Origin: Ornithinibacillus sp047228935 | GTDB taxonomy: Bacteria > Bacillota > Bacilli > Bacillales > Amphibacillaceae | NCBI RefSeq assembly: GCF_047228935.1 | Contig: NZ_JBFEGG010000003.1 | Coordinates: forward strand, 186,001-250,000 | Reading direction: 5' to 3' | DNA: 64,000 nucleotides | Part shown: positions 17,060-25,537 of the stretch, in pieces | How the letters are laid out: the number at the start of each line of letters is the position of its first letter | Numbering within the stretch: the first letter of the stretch is position 1 | Program-made: the position numbers and the translations under genes | Notes under the pieces: generated by a model | Told to the model about the DNA's origin: nothing | The model's database searches: none | The model's input: only the letters and a program-made list of their open reading frames with translations

Positions 17060-17722
17060 TTATATTATCTTTTTCGTTCTAATAATAGTTTCTGAAACCT
17101 TCATGGAGCAATAATACAAACAAATGCCAAGAGAAGGTAAGATTATAAAGGGATAAACAGGTATAATAGATTCAATTAGCGGAACTGTCCATTGATCCAA
17201 GTCATTAAAAATTATCTCTGTACTCATCCCTGAGATGTTAACCAAAGCGTCGATTGAGAAAATGAATCCTATAAAGTAGCAACTAAAAATAATGATAGTT
17301 GGAATAATAAAAGAGTTAAACAAGTAATAGAGTGGAACACAAACAGCAAGTATTAATAGCCCTAAACTAAGTATTGCCAATAATTCTTTCCACCCAAATA
17401 CAAAAACAGGATAAGGGACAAAGTAATCAAAGAAATGTCCCCATAAAAATTGATAAAGAATAATTCCTAACCAAATCATAATCATTATCAGATATCGGCT
17501 AATTACTAGTGCACTTCTTTCAATCGGTAAACTAATCATAAATCGATTAACTGATGAGCGATGATCGGAATAAAATACACCAACAAGTAAAACATGTAAT
17601 AACAAACCTAAACTAATTGCAAACGGTGGAATAGACAGTATAAATCCTAAAGGTATAATTAAAGCTGATGTAACATTAACCGTTTTAAGATTTATATAAT
17701 CTCGTTTTAATAGGATATTCAA
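17060..17722 (-). CDS. ABC-2 type permease, second subunit of a ytr-like operon
   Basis: A 220-residue membrane protein with six hydrophobic segments. The motif FMISLPIERSALVISRYLIMI (shown over about residues 62-82) is the cytosolic SLPxxRxxIVxxRY loop found in ABC-2 permeases of the YtrC/YtrD kind. It begins at a TTG with AGGAGGTA at good distance and is the last gene of a four-gene operon (regulator, ATPase, two permeases). The two permease subunits share this loop but little else, which suggests a heterodimeric channel. Substrate unknown; related Bacillus systems respond to cell-wall antibiotics. Confidence 0.7.
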   Translation of the reverse strand: MNILLKRDYINLKTVNVTSALIIPLGFILSIPPFAISLGLLLHVLLVGVFYSDHRSSVNRFMISLPIERSALVISRYLIMIMIWLGIILYQFLWGHFFDYFVPYPVFVFGWKELLAILSLGLLILAVCVPLYYLFNSFIIPTIIIFSCYFIGFIFSIDALVNISGMSTEIIFNDLDQWTVPLIESIIPVYPFIILPSLGICLYYCSMKVSETIIRTKKII

Positions 17723-17735
17723 TTTTAGTACCTCC

Positions 17736-18377
17736 TTACAAAATGTCTTTCTTATAAGAAATCCGTACAGATATTAAGAAAGATATAAATAAAGACACTG
17801 CTGAGATAATAAGTAGTATGGCTACAGGTTGAATATTAATTATTGTAAATAGAGTCGACAATAATTTGTCATCAATCGTTATAAAATCGTTAAATAAAAT
17901 CATGTTATAAGTAAAAACAAGTAAAAAATGTACTATCATAAACACGGTAATTCCATAAATAAAATTCTTAACCAAATAAAAAATAGGGGTGTAAATTGCA
18001 ATTAGGATTGCGGTAATGGTAAAGTTTTTTAGAACATCGTTAATTGTCTGGTTACGAAAGTCTCCTAGAAAATTTAAATGATGTAGAACAAAGTAATCTA
18101 TTATTCCGATGTAAGTAAAAGCTCCTATTAACAAGAGAATCAAAAAAAGGTATCTCGCCAAAACAATTTGTGTTCGTTTTACTGGTAAACTACCTATAAA
18201 TTTATAAACCTGATTGTGATAATCATAATAAAATAACAATATAAGGTAGCCTATTATAATAGTCATAAATATATCTAAATTATTTACATGAAAAAAATAG
18301 GATGCTAAAACTACAGGAAAGAATAATAATAAGTATAGTCTTGTTACTCGTATATCTTTGTACAATAGTTGTAGCAT
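17736..18377 (-). CDS. ABC-2 type permease, first subunit of a ytr-like operon
   Basis: A 213-residue protein with six predicted membrane helices and the loop KFIGSLPVKRTQIVLARYLF at about residues 60-79, the same motif as in its partner downstream. N-terminal LLYKDIRVTRLYL resembles the coupling helix of ABC-2 permeases. It starts one base after the ATPase gene stop and the next permease follows by 13 bases, so all are one transcript. It is probably an exporter subunit for a lipid or peptide-like compound. No signal peptide or extracytoplasmic binding protein is encoded nearby, which argues against an importer. Confidence 0.72.
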   Translation of the reverse strand: MLQLLYKDIRVTRLYLLLFFPVVLASYFFHVNNLDIFMTIIIGYLILLFYYDYHNQVYKFIGSLPVKRTQIVLARYLFLILLLIGAFTYIGIIDYFVLHHLNFLGDFRNQTINDVLKNFTITAILIAIYTPIFYLVKNFIYGITVFMIVHFLLVFTYNMILFNDFITIDDKLLSTLFTIINIQPVAILLIISAVSLFISFLISVRISYKKDIL

Positions 18378-18378
18378 A

Positions 18379-19233
18379 TCAATCTACCTTTCTAATCATG
18401 AAGTACATAATATCTTCTAGTGTTGCTTTTTCTATGACAACCTCTTGATCAAAAGGATCAAATAGTGCAGGATTTCCTTCATACAAGCCCTGGAATCCAG
18501 TATCAGCTATTTGTAAACCGACAAATAGTCCCTTAGTATCATCGTCAATCATTTCTTTTTTTCCTTTTACTACATGAAAAGAGTCCTTTATTTCTTCCAT
18601 ACTTTTCTGAAACAGAATTTTTCCTTGATAAATAAAGACAATATAATCGGCAATTCGGTCTAAATCTGCAGTAATGTGTGAGGAAAGAAAAATAGATTTC
18701 TTTTCATTTATCATGAGATTTTGTAACAGTTCAAGAAGCTCTCTACGGAAAACTGGATCAAGTCCAGAAGTAGGTTCATCCATTACGATAAGTTCTGGCT
18801 CATGACTAAGAGCAAATAGAAGGGAGGTTTTCATTTTCATCCCTTTTGAGAACTTTTTAATTTTCTTCTTTAAAGGAAGATCGAACAGCTCTAAATATTG
18901 TTGGAAAAGGTTTTCATTCCATGATTTATAGAGTGGGGCGATAAATGATTTCATATTTTTTATCGTAAAATCTTCATACATAAATAGTTCATCATATACA
19001 AAGCCAATGTGTTGCTTGTTTTGGGTCGATTTATGGGAATTTCCAAAAACACGAATATCTCCCTCATCGAATTGTAATAAATCCATCATCATATTTATTG
19101 TTGTTGTTTTTCCACTACCATTCGGTCCTATAAATCCTGTAATATAACCTGTAGGAATGTTGAACGATAGATTCTGAATGGAAAAGCCTTTTCTATTTTT
19201 GGTTACATTATCGAATTCCACTGCATTCATCAT
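18379..19233 (-). CDS. ABC transporter ATP-binding protein (YtrB-like)
   Basis: A 284-residue ATPase. Walker A is GPNGSGKTTTINM (about residues 36-48), the signature appears as KKFSKGMKMKT, a degenerate LSGGQ where FSKGMK is the version common in exporters of this class, and Walker B is LIVMDEPTSGLD. The switch His is in LSSHI. The C-terminal 60 residues after HITADLDRIADYIVFI are a variable accessory region. The start overlaps the upstream regulator's TGA by four bases (ATGA), giving translational coupling. It drives the two permeases downstream. Confidence 0.9.
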   Translation of the reverse strand: MMNAVEFDNVTKNRKGFSIQNLSFNIPTGYITGFIGPNGSGKTTTINMMMDLLQFDEGDIRVFGNSHKSTQNKQHIGFVYDELFMYEDFTIKNMKSFIAPLYKSWNENLFQQYLELFDLPLKKKIKKFSKGMKMKTSLLFALSHEPELIVMDEPTSGLDPVFRRELLELLQNLMINEKKSIFLSSHITADLDRIADYIVFIYQGKILFQKSMEEIKDSFHVVKGKKEMIDDDTKGLFVGLQIADTGFQGLYEGNPALFDPFDQEVVIEKATLEDIMYFMIRKVD

Positions 19234-19607
19234 TTCTCCTCCTCAAAGTAAATATCAATCATTTCTTTTAAGTCAACCTTTGTCAGGCCTATATGCTTAC
19301 TTGCCTTGACGAGCTTTTCTAAATCATTTTCAATTTCTCTAATTTGCCACTCTCGTAAAACCTGAGGCTGTTGGCCAGCAACAAATGTACCTCTTCCAAC
19401 AGTAGATACTAAATAGCCCTCTTGCTCTAGCTCCTCATAAGCACGTTTTGTAGTAATGACACTAACCTTTAAATTCTTTGCAAGTACTCGCATAGATGGA
19501 AGCGCATCCCCTTCTGTAAGCTCGCCCGAATATATATGTTGCTTAATTTGATCTTTTATCTGAAGAAACAATGGTTCCTTATTCGTAGTTGAGATTATTA
19601 GATTCAT
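19230..19607 (-). CDS. GntR family regulator, YtrA subfamily
   Basis: A 125-residue short GntR protein. The winged HTH occupies residues about 10-77 (SGELTEGDALPSMRVLAKNL, then TTKRAYEELEQEGYLVS and GRGTFV). The small C-terminal dimerisation helix pair is what marks the YtrA subfamily. These repressors sit first in ABC transporter operons and bind palindromes in their own promoter. A 26-bp perfect palindrome lies 34 bases upstream of the start. The likely inducer is stress on the cell envelope; this is inferred from relatives. SD GGGGGTG precedes ATG. Confidence 0.88.
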   Translation of the reverse strand: MNLIISTTNKEPLFLQIKDQIKQHIYSGELTEGDALPSMRVLAKNLKVSVITTKRAYEELEQEGYLVSTVGRGTFVAGQQPQVLREWQIREIENDLEKLVKASKHIGLTKVDLKEMIDIYFEEEK

Positions 19608-19640
19608 CTTTACACCCCCAAAAATATAATGTTAATATTG

Positions 19641-19666
19641 TATATATTGTATATATACAATATATA
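19641..19666. promoter_or_regulatory. 26-bp perfect palindrome, likely YtrA-type operator
   Basis: Bases 19641-19666 form a perfect palindrome with the core TTGTATATATACAA (19647-19660). It lies in the 160-base divergent region between the GntR gene (-) and the AEC transporter gene (+). Its length and symmetry fit a dimeric GntR repressor. It may affect both promoters. Confidence 0.7.
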
Positions 19667-19767
19667 AGATGGATGTTATTCATGTCAAGCATAATTCTGA
19701 AAATAATTACAAGATTTACTCGAAGTGCTATACTATTGTACGTAAACCAACGTAATGGAGCTGAATT

Positions 19768-20667
19768 ATGAATATATTTATTAATGTCATCCTTCCGGTT
19801 ATTTCCGTATTCGTTTTAGGGTTTATATTACAACGGTTTAAACCCATAAATATTAAAGCAGTATCAACAGTGTCCATATACATATTTCTTCCTGCTTTAG
19901 TATTTACTAAGCTCTATGAAGCGACATTTGATAAAAGTTATACGGTGTTAATTTTGTTTGCTTTTGTACAATTAGGTGCAATGATTTTATTGAGTAAGCT
20001 TGCGAAAAAAGTATTCAAGTGGTCTCGTTCAGTGGAAAGTGCGTCCATTTTAACGTCGGGATTTATGAATGCGGGGAATTATGGGGTTCCGGTAATACTA
20101 TTTGCAATTGGGGATGAGGCAATTCCTTTTGCCATCTTCTTTATGGTTATCCAAACGATGTTTATGAATTCCTTTGGAGTGTATTATGCATCAAGAAGTT
20201 CGAATGGAGTTGGCCAGGCGTTTCTGAAGATTTTTAAAATGCCAGCAACCTATGCAGCTATATTCGCCATTATTCTACAAAATATTTCCTGGGAAATACC
20301 AGAAACTATCTATTCTACGTTGACCATGTTAGGTGGAGCAGCAATTCCCATCATGATGGTAGTATTAGGTATGCAATTAGCGACTATTACTTCAATTAAA
20401 TTCAATTGGCAGGTAATTATATCTACTGTTTTTAATAGAATGGTAATTGGACCTTTATTAGCTATAGGTTTTGTTAGTTTACTAGATGTAGATCCAATAG
20501 TGGCTATTGTTATCATTATTGTCGCAGCAATGCCAAGTGCCGCTACAACAACCATGTACGCAATCCAATTTGATTCAGAGCCAGACTTAGTATCTAGTAT
20601 TACGTTAGTAGCAACGGTATTTAGTGTTGTTTCGTTAACTATCTTATTGAATGTTTTGCCGTATTAG
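19768..20667 (+). CDS. AEC family transporter (auxin efflux carrier-like)
   Basis: A 299-residue membrane protein with about ten helices in two five-helix halves. Motifs include FLPALVFTKLYE, GFMNAGNYGVPVILFAIG (the conserved NxGxxGxP crossover) and MLGGAAIPIMMVVLGMQLA. Bacterial members such as MleP or YfdV move malate, malonate or other small organic acids; the substrate is not given by motifs. It is divergent from the ytr-like operon and followed by its own terminator. Whether it belongs with the downstream aromatic operon is unclear. Confidence 0.82.
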   Translation: MNIFINVILPVISVFVLGFILQRFKPINIKAVSTVSIYIFLPALVFTKLYEATFDKSYTVLILFAFVQLGAMILLSKLAKKVFKWSRSVESASILTSGFMNAGNYGVPVILFAIGDEAIPFAIFFMVIQTMFMNSFGVYYASRSSNGVGQAFLKIFKMPATYAAIFAIILQNISWEIPETIYSTLTMLGGAAIPIMMVVLGMQLATITSIKFNWQVIISTVFNRMVIGPLLAIGFVSLLDVDPIVAIVIIIVAAMPSAATTTMYAIQFDSEPDLVSSITLVATVFSVVSLTILLNVLPY

Positions 20668-20679
20668 TTTTAGTGTTAA

Positions 20680-20717
20680 AAATGCACCTATTCAATTATA
20701 AGTAGGTGCATTTCTTT
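20680..20717 (+). terminator. Terminator after AEC transporter gene
   Basis: AAATGCACCTA (20680-20690) pairs with TAGGTGCATTT (20703-20713), loop of 12, followed by CTTTATTT. Confidence 0.85.
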
Positions 20718-20754
20718 ATTTATGTAGAATAGCTAAAAAAATATTTTCTGAATA

Positions 20755-20792
20755 TTGACATTATATATTATTTCCTATACTATATTTGTATT
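20755..20792 (+). promoter_or_regulatory. Promoter abutting the GntR start (possible leaderless mRNA)
   Basis: A perfect -35 TTGACA (20755-20760) and a -10 TATACT (20776-20781) are 15 bases apart. The ATG of the regulator lies only 11 bases after the -10 box, and no purine-rich ribosome site is present between them. Transcription would start at or within a few bases of the ATG. Confidence 0.6.
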
Positions 20793-21464
20793 ATGATAAA
20801 AGAAAACAAACAGCAAAAAGTATACCGAATTTTAAAAGGAAGAATAATTGAGCGTGAATATGTACCTGGACAGCGTATTGTTATTGATCAAATAGCGAAA
20901 GAGCTAGAGACTAGTTCTATCCCAGTCCGTGAAGCAATACGTCAGCTTGAGGCAGAGCGATTAGTCGTGTACAAACGTAATGTAGGTCCTGTCGTTGCAG
21001 AAGTAAATGAATCGGACTATTTGGATACGGTTTTTGTGTTAGCATTGCTAGAAAGTTATGCGACATCACTTGCTGCACAAGATTTCCCCAAAGGAAAAAT
21101 AGACGAAATAAAAAAGTTAAATCAATTAATGGAGGAGGCTTTGGATGACTTTGATATTATCCAGTTCAGTAGATTAAATGCAGCTTTCCACCGAATTATT
21201 TGTGAGCAATGTGGAAATACGTATTTAATAGAAACGATACAACATACGTGGAATAGGATAGATTCGATTCGAGGAACTGGATCAACACTTTATTCTAAAC
21301 GGGTAAAAGAATCGATAGAAGAACATAAAGAGATTATAAAATTATTGGAACAGGGAGACTCACCGCGAGTTGAAATTGTCGCAAGAGATCATAAAATTAA
21401 AACAGCCATCAATTTTGAGAAACGACGGAAAAACTTAATTGAAACCAATACGATAACTTCTTGA
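20793..21464 (+). CDS. GntR family regulator with FCD domain
   Basis: A 223-residue FadR-type GntR protein. The HTH spans residues about 10-70 (VIDQIAKELETSSIPVREAIRQLEAERLV). A helical FCD effector domain follows, with metal-site residues in FSRLNAAFHRIICEQCGNTYL and KESIEEHKEIIKLLE. Such FCD domains bind organic acids. It directly precedes the aromatic operon, whose promoter carries a 16-bp palindrome over the -10 box, so it is the probable repressor of that operon. There is no ribosome site, so the mRNA may be leaderless. Confidence 0.88.
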   Translation: MIKENKQQKVYRILKGRIIEREYVPGQRIVIDQIAKELETSSIPVREAIRQLEAERLVVYKRNVGPVVAEVNESDYLDTVFVLALLESYATSLAAQDFPKGKIDEIKKLNQLMEEALDDFDIIQFSRLNAAFHRIICEQCGNTYLIETIQHTWNRIDSIRGTGSTLYSKRVKESIEEHKEIIKLLEQGDSPRVEIVARDHKIKTAINFEKRRKNLIETNTITS

Positions 21465-21470
21465 GAAAAG

Positions 21471-21502
21471 GAACTAGAGATTATAAATCTAGTTCTTTTT
21501 TT
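21471..21502 (+). terminator. Terminator after the GntR gene
   Basis: GAACTAGA (21471-21478) pairs with TCTAGTTC (21488-21495), nine-base loop, then seven Ts. Confidence 0.85.
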
Positions 21503-21539
21503 AGATTTTCCTGTATAAAAATCCCAGTGAATTTTCATA

Positions 21540-21570
21540 TTGACATGACATATGAAATCATATATGATTT
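21540..21570 (+). promoter_or_regulatory. hpa operon promoter with 16-bp operator over the -10
   Basis: -35 TTGACA (21540-21545) and -10 TATGAT (21563-21568) are 17 bases apart, close to consensus. The perfect palindrome AAATCATATATGATTT (21555-21570) covers the -10 box and its spacer. This is the right place and symmetry for the FCD-type GntR repressor encoded just upstream. Confidence 0.75.
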
Positions 21571-21621
21571 AACTGTTCAGAAAATTATTATTAATTAAAC
21601 ATTAGGGTTGGAGGTAATCAA

Positions 21622-22542
21622 ATGGCATTTGAAGAGGCAAAAGAAAGATTACGAGGCTCGATTGCACCGGTGATTACACCATTTGATGAAAATGAGCGAA
21701 TTGATTTTGAAAAGTTCCAGGAATTAATCAATTGGCAGATTGCTAGTGGAAGTCATGGGATATCGGTTACCGGCACTTCAGGTGAACCTAGCTCCATGTC
21801 TGTTGAAGAACGGCTCCAAGTAATGGAAGTAGCATATAAAACGGTAAATGGAAGAGTACCGTTTATTCCTGGAACAGGATCAACCAACCATCAAGAAACA
21901 CTCCGCATGACAATAGCTGCACAAGAAATGGGAGCAGACGCTGCAATGGTCATTGTCCCATACTACAACAAACCTAATCAACTCGCATTATACAAACATT
22001 TCAAAGCCATCGCAGATTCCGTTGACATACCTATTATTTTATATAATATACCAGGTCGAACAGCAATAAATTTGGAAGCGGTTACAATATCAAGGCTTGC
22101 TGAAGATTGTCCAAATATTATTGGCGTAAAAGAATCTAATAAAGATTTTGAACATGTAAATAAAGTACTGCTCCAATGTGGTCGGAATTTTAACCTGTAC
22201 TCTGGTATTGAAGTACTATGCTATCCAATGCTAGCTATCGGCGGGGCAGGACATATTAGTGCGACTGCAAACGTTGCTCCGCGGGAAGTAGCAGAAGTTT
22301 ATAATCGCTGGGTAGCTGGTGATGTAAAAGGTGCACAGAATTTACATTATGAGTTAATGCCTCTAAATGATGTACTTTTCCGTGATACCAATCCAGCTCC
22401 AGTTAAAGCGGCACTAGGAATGATGGGGAAAATTAAACCTATCTTGAGAAAACCACTAGATGTTCCATCACTTGAGATTCAAGGGGAAATCAGGAAAGTA
22501 TTACTAGATTACCAGCTAATAACGGAAGATGTTGAAATTTAG
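21622..22542 (+). CDS. DapA-family aldolase in the 4-hydroxyphenylacetate operon
   Basis: A 306-residue class I aldolase of the dihydrodipicolinate synthase/N-acetylneuraminate lyase superfamily. It has GSIAPVITPFDENERIDF at the N-terminus, the GTSGEPSSMSVEER loop, YNIPGRTAINL, and the Schiff-base Lys in NIIGVKESNKDF (about residue 170). Being first in a homoprotocatechuate operon that lacks the usual class II HpaI aldolase, it most likely performs the last step, retro-aldol cleavage of 2,4-dihydroxyhept-2-enedioate to pyruvate and succinate semialdehyde. A true lysine-pathway DapA is less likely in this position. This role is inferred. SD TTGGAGG precedes ATG. Confidence 0.8.
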   Translation: MAFEEAKERLRGSIAPVITPFDENERIDFEKFQELINWQIASGSHGISVTGTSGEPSSMSVEERLQVMEVAYKTVNGRVPFIPGTGSTNHQETLRMTIAAQEMGADAAMVIVPYYNKPNQLALYKHFKAIADSVDIPIILYNIPGRTAINLEAVTISRLAEDCPNIIGVKESNKDFEHVNKVLLQCGRNFNLYSGIEVLCYPMLAIGGAGHISATANVAPREVAEVYNRWVAGDVKGAQNLHYELMPLNDVLFRDTNPAPVKAALGMMGKIKPILRKPLDVPSLEIQGEIRKVLLDYQLITEDVEI

Positions 22543-22555
22543 GGAGGGACATGAA

Positions 22556-24040
22556 TTGGAAGAAAGATTAGAAGATGTGAAGCTCTACATAAATGGAGAA
22601 TTTGTAGACGCAACGAATAATGGAACCTTTGATAATATTAACCCCTTCTCAAATGAGGTAATCAATCGCGTGGCGAAAGGTGAAGAGGTAGATATTGATA
22701 AAGCTGTTTCTGCAGCAAAGGAAGCTTTCTCTATCGGACCTTGGGGAAAGATGAAGGTCAAAGATCGGATGAAATATATTGAAAGAATTGCAGATTTAAT
22801 CGAAGAGGAAGCGGAAACGATTGCTCGGCTTGAATCCCTTGATTCTGGTTTGCCAATTAGCCAAACTCGTAAAATGGCAGCACGTGGGGCTGAAAACTTT
22901 CGCTTTTACTCTAGAATGGTTCAAGCAAGAATGCATGGGGACGCATATCAAGTTGATGATGAATTTATAAATTATACAGTTTATCAACCTCTCGGAGTAG
23001 TTGGCTTAATTACCCCTTGGAATGCTCCGTTTATGTTATTAACGTGGAAGGTTGCACCAGCTTTAGCAACAGGTAATACAGTCGTATTAAAGCCTGCTGA
23101 ATTATCCCCACTATCAGCAAATATGTTAGCAAATGTTATTCAAAAAGCTGAATTACCAAAAGGGGTATTTAATGTTGTCCATGGGTTTGGTGAAACAGCA
23201 GGGGAAGCTCTTGTAAAGCATCCAACCGTGAAGGCAATTTCTTTCACAGGGGAGACAACTACAGGAAAACGAATTATTAAAAACAGTGCGGATTCATTAA
23301 AGAAAACTTCGATGGAATTAGGTGGTAAGTCCCCATTAATTGTCTTTGAAGATGCTGATTTTGAAAATGCACTAGATGCTGCAGTATGGGGGATTTTCTC
23401 CTTTAATGGGGAACGGTGTACGGCTAATTCGAGAGTATTTGTCCATAAAGCCATTAAAGAAAAGTTCGTTGCTGCTTTAAAGACTCGCGTTGAGAACATT
23501 ATGATTGGAGATCCAAAAGCAAACGATACAGAGATTGGCCCACTAATTAATACAGGTCATTATAAAAAAGTTACTAGCTATATAGAACTTGCCAAAGAAG
23601 AAGGTTGTGAGGTGTTTCAAGGAACAGTCCCACCTGAATTAAAATCGGGAAACTATGTACCTGCAACACTTCTATTAAATGCTAAAAATGATATGCGAGT
23701 TTGTCAGGAAGAAATTTTTGGTCCGGTTATGGCTGTCATTGAATTTGAATCCGAAGAAGAAGTTGTCGCTATGGCTAATGATGTGGAGTATGGTCTAGCT
23801 GGTTACGTCTGGACAAAGGATATAAAGCGCGCTCACCGCGTAGCACAAGCAATTGACTCAGGCATGTTATGGGTAAACTCACAAAATGTTCGTGACTTAC
23901 GCATTCCATTTGGTGGAATGAAAGCGAGTGGTATAGGGCGAGAAGGTGGACATTTTGCGATATTTGAATTTTACACAGAACCGAAAGCGATACATGTAGC
24001 AATCGGAGATCACCACATACCAAAATTCGGAATGAATTAA
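22556..24040 (+). CDS. hpaE: 5-carboxymethyl-2-hydroxymuconate semialdehyde dehydrogenase
   Basis: A 494-residue NAD-dependent aldehyde dehydrogenase. Seen are the active-site Asn and cofactor region LITPWNAPFMLLTWKVAPAL, the catalytic Glu in SMELGGKSP and the catalytic Cys in FNGERCTANSR. The closing region NSQNVRDLRIPFGGMKASGIGREGG resembles HpaE and its hydroxymuconic-semialdehyde relatives. In the pathway it oxidises the ring-cleavage product. I start it at TTG 22556, seven bases after AGGGAGGG. The upstream ATG at 22529 lies inside the aldolase gene and would place the ribosome site within the coding region. Confidence 0.88.
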   Translation: MEERLEDVKLYINGEFVDATNNGTFDNINPFSNEVINRVAKGEEVDIDKAVSAAKEAFSIGPWGKMKVKDRMKYIERIADLIEEEAETIARLESLDSGLPISQTRKMAARGAENFRFYSRMVQARMHGDAYQVDDEFINYTVYQPLGVVGLITPWNAPFMLLTWKVAPALATGNTVVLKPAELSPLSANMLANVIQKAELPKGVFNVVHGFGETAGEALVKHPTVKAISFTGETTTGKRIIKNSADSLKKTSMELGGKSPLIVFEDADFENALDAAVWGIFSFNGERCTANSRVFVHKAIKEKFVAALKTRVENIMIGDPKANDTEIGPLINTGHYKKVTSYIELAKEEGCEVFQGTVPPELKSGNYVPATLLLNAKNDMRVCQEEIFGPVMAVIEFESEEEVVAMANDVEYGLAGYVWTKDIKRAHRVAQAIDSGMLWVNSQNVRDLRIPFGGMKASGIGREGGHFAIFEFYTEPKAIHVAIGDHHIPKFGMN

Positions 24041-24056
24041 TAAGGAGGGAAATAAG

Positions 24057-25523
24057 ATGCCCGCTAAAACAGGAAAAGATTATATCGAAGGATTAAAAAA
24101 GGCAAACAACAATGTGTATATCCATGGAGATAGAGTAGACGATGTAACAGAGCATCCAGCTTTTAAAAATGTCATTAAATCAATGGCAAACCTATATGAT
24201 TTACAATACGAAAAACCTGAAAAAATGTTATATACCTCCCCTACTACTGGAGATAAAGTCGGAATGACTTTTTTACAGCCAAGAACAATTGAGGACTTGA
24301 TTAAAAGAAGAGAAGCAATGCAAGAATGGGCTAGAACATCTGGTGGGATGATGGGGCGTTCTCCAGACTATTTGAATGCTGAAGTCATGGCGATGGGGGT
24401 AAATAATAGTCTATTTGCCGAGGGGAATCCACAGTTTGCAGAAAATGCTCGTAATTATTATGAATTTGCTCGCGAAAATGATATCAGTTTAACCCATACA
24501 TTAATTCATCCACAAGTTAACCGAGCAAAAGCACAACATCAGCAAAAAGATGCTAATGTTGCACTTCACTTAGTGGAAGAACGACCAGATGGAATTATAG
24601 TAGACGGGATTCGTTTACTTGCCACACAAGGTGGAATTACTGATGAAATTTTAGTGTTCCCGTCTACAGTGAAAAAAGCAGGAGAGTTAGACGATCCATA
24701 TTCGTTAGCATTCGCGATTCCAAATAATACACCTGGTCTGAAATTCATTAGCCGGGAGTCTTTTGATTACGGAAAAAGTGAATGGGATCATCCACTTGGT
24801 GCCCGCTTTGAAGAAGGGGATGCAATTGTATCTTTCGAAAATGTATTTGTTCCTTGGGAGCGTATTTTTGTCTGTGGAAACTCGTCCGTATGTAATCGTA
24901 CATTTAAAGAAACAAATGCAGTCGTCCATATGGCCCATCAAGTCCTTGCTAAAAACATTGTTAAGACGGAATTTGTCCTTGGAGTTGCCCTAAGTATAAT
25001 GGATGCAATTGGGATTGACGGATTCCAACATGTACAGGATAAAGGGTCCGAAATTATGTTGACTTTAGAAACAATGAAGTCACACCTTTATCGTGCAGAA
25101 CATAATGCGAAGCTAGATAAATCTGGAACAATGACGCCGGACTTTGCCGCACTTGATGCCGCACGTAACTGGTACCCGCGAGTATATCCTAGATTAACGG
25201 AAATTGTCCGGGTTCTTGGAGCATCAGGATTAATGGGAATTCCAACAGAAGCAGACTTTAATCACGATGAAATTGGTCCGATTATTCACCGTGGTTTACA
25301 AGGGAAGAACTTAGAAGGTTATGAGCGTGTACAACTATTCCGATTAGCTTGGGATATGACGCTTAGTGCTTTTGGCAGTAGACAAACTCATTACGAGTAC
25401 TACTTCTTTGGTGACCCAATTCGTATGGGAATGACGTATTTCGATAATTACGATAAGGAACCATTTAAACAATATATAGAGGATTTTTTGAAAAAAACGA
25501 GTGGCGTAAATGCTTCCAAATAA
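24057..25523 (+). CDS. hpaB: 4-hydroxyphenylacetate 3-monooxygenase, oxygenase component
   Basis: A 488-residue two-component flavin monooxygenase with an acyl-CoA dehydrogenase fold. It uses FADH2 made by HpaC to hydroxylate 4-hydroxyphenylacetate to homoprotocatechuate. Family features are MGRSPDYLNAEVMAMG (the Arg and Tyr at the substrate site), LTHTLIHPQVNR with the catalytic His, and the flavin segment LAFAIPNNTPGLKFISRESF. The length is close to Thermus and Geobacillus HpaB (about 480-490). It lies 16 bases after hpaE. The reductase gene is separated from it by hpaD and a repeat element. Confidence 0.94.
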   Translation: MPAKTGKDYIEGLKKANNNVYIHGDRVDDVTEHPAFKNVIKSMANLYDLQYEKPEKMLYTSPTTGDKVGMTFLQPRTIEDLIKRREAMQEWARTSGGMMGRSPDYLNAEVMAMGVNNSLFAEGNPQFAENARNYYEFARENDISLTHTLIHPQVNRAKAQHQQKDANVALHLVEERPDGIIVDGIRLLATQGGITDEILVFPSTVKKAGELDDPYSLAFAIPNNTPGLKFISRESFDYGKSEWDHPLGARFEEGDAIVSFENVFVPWERIFVCGNSSVCNRTFKETNAVVHMAHQVLAKNIVKTEFVLGVALSIMDAIGIDGFQHVQDKGSEIMLTLETMKSHLYRAEHNAKLDKSGTMTPDFAALDAARNWYPRVYPRLTEIVRVLGASGLMGIPTEADFNHDEIGPIIHRGLQGKNLEGYERVQLFRLAWDMTLSAFGSRQTHYEYYFFGDPIRMGMTYFDNYDKEPFKQYIEDFLKKTSGVNASK

Positions 25524-25537
25524 GGGAGGGATATTAG

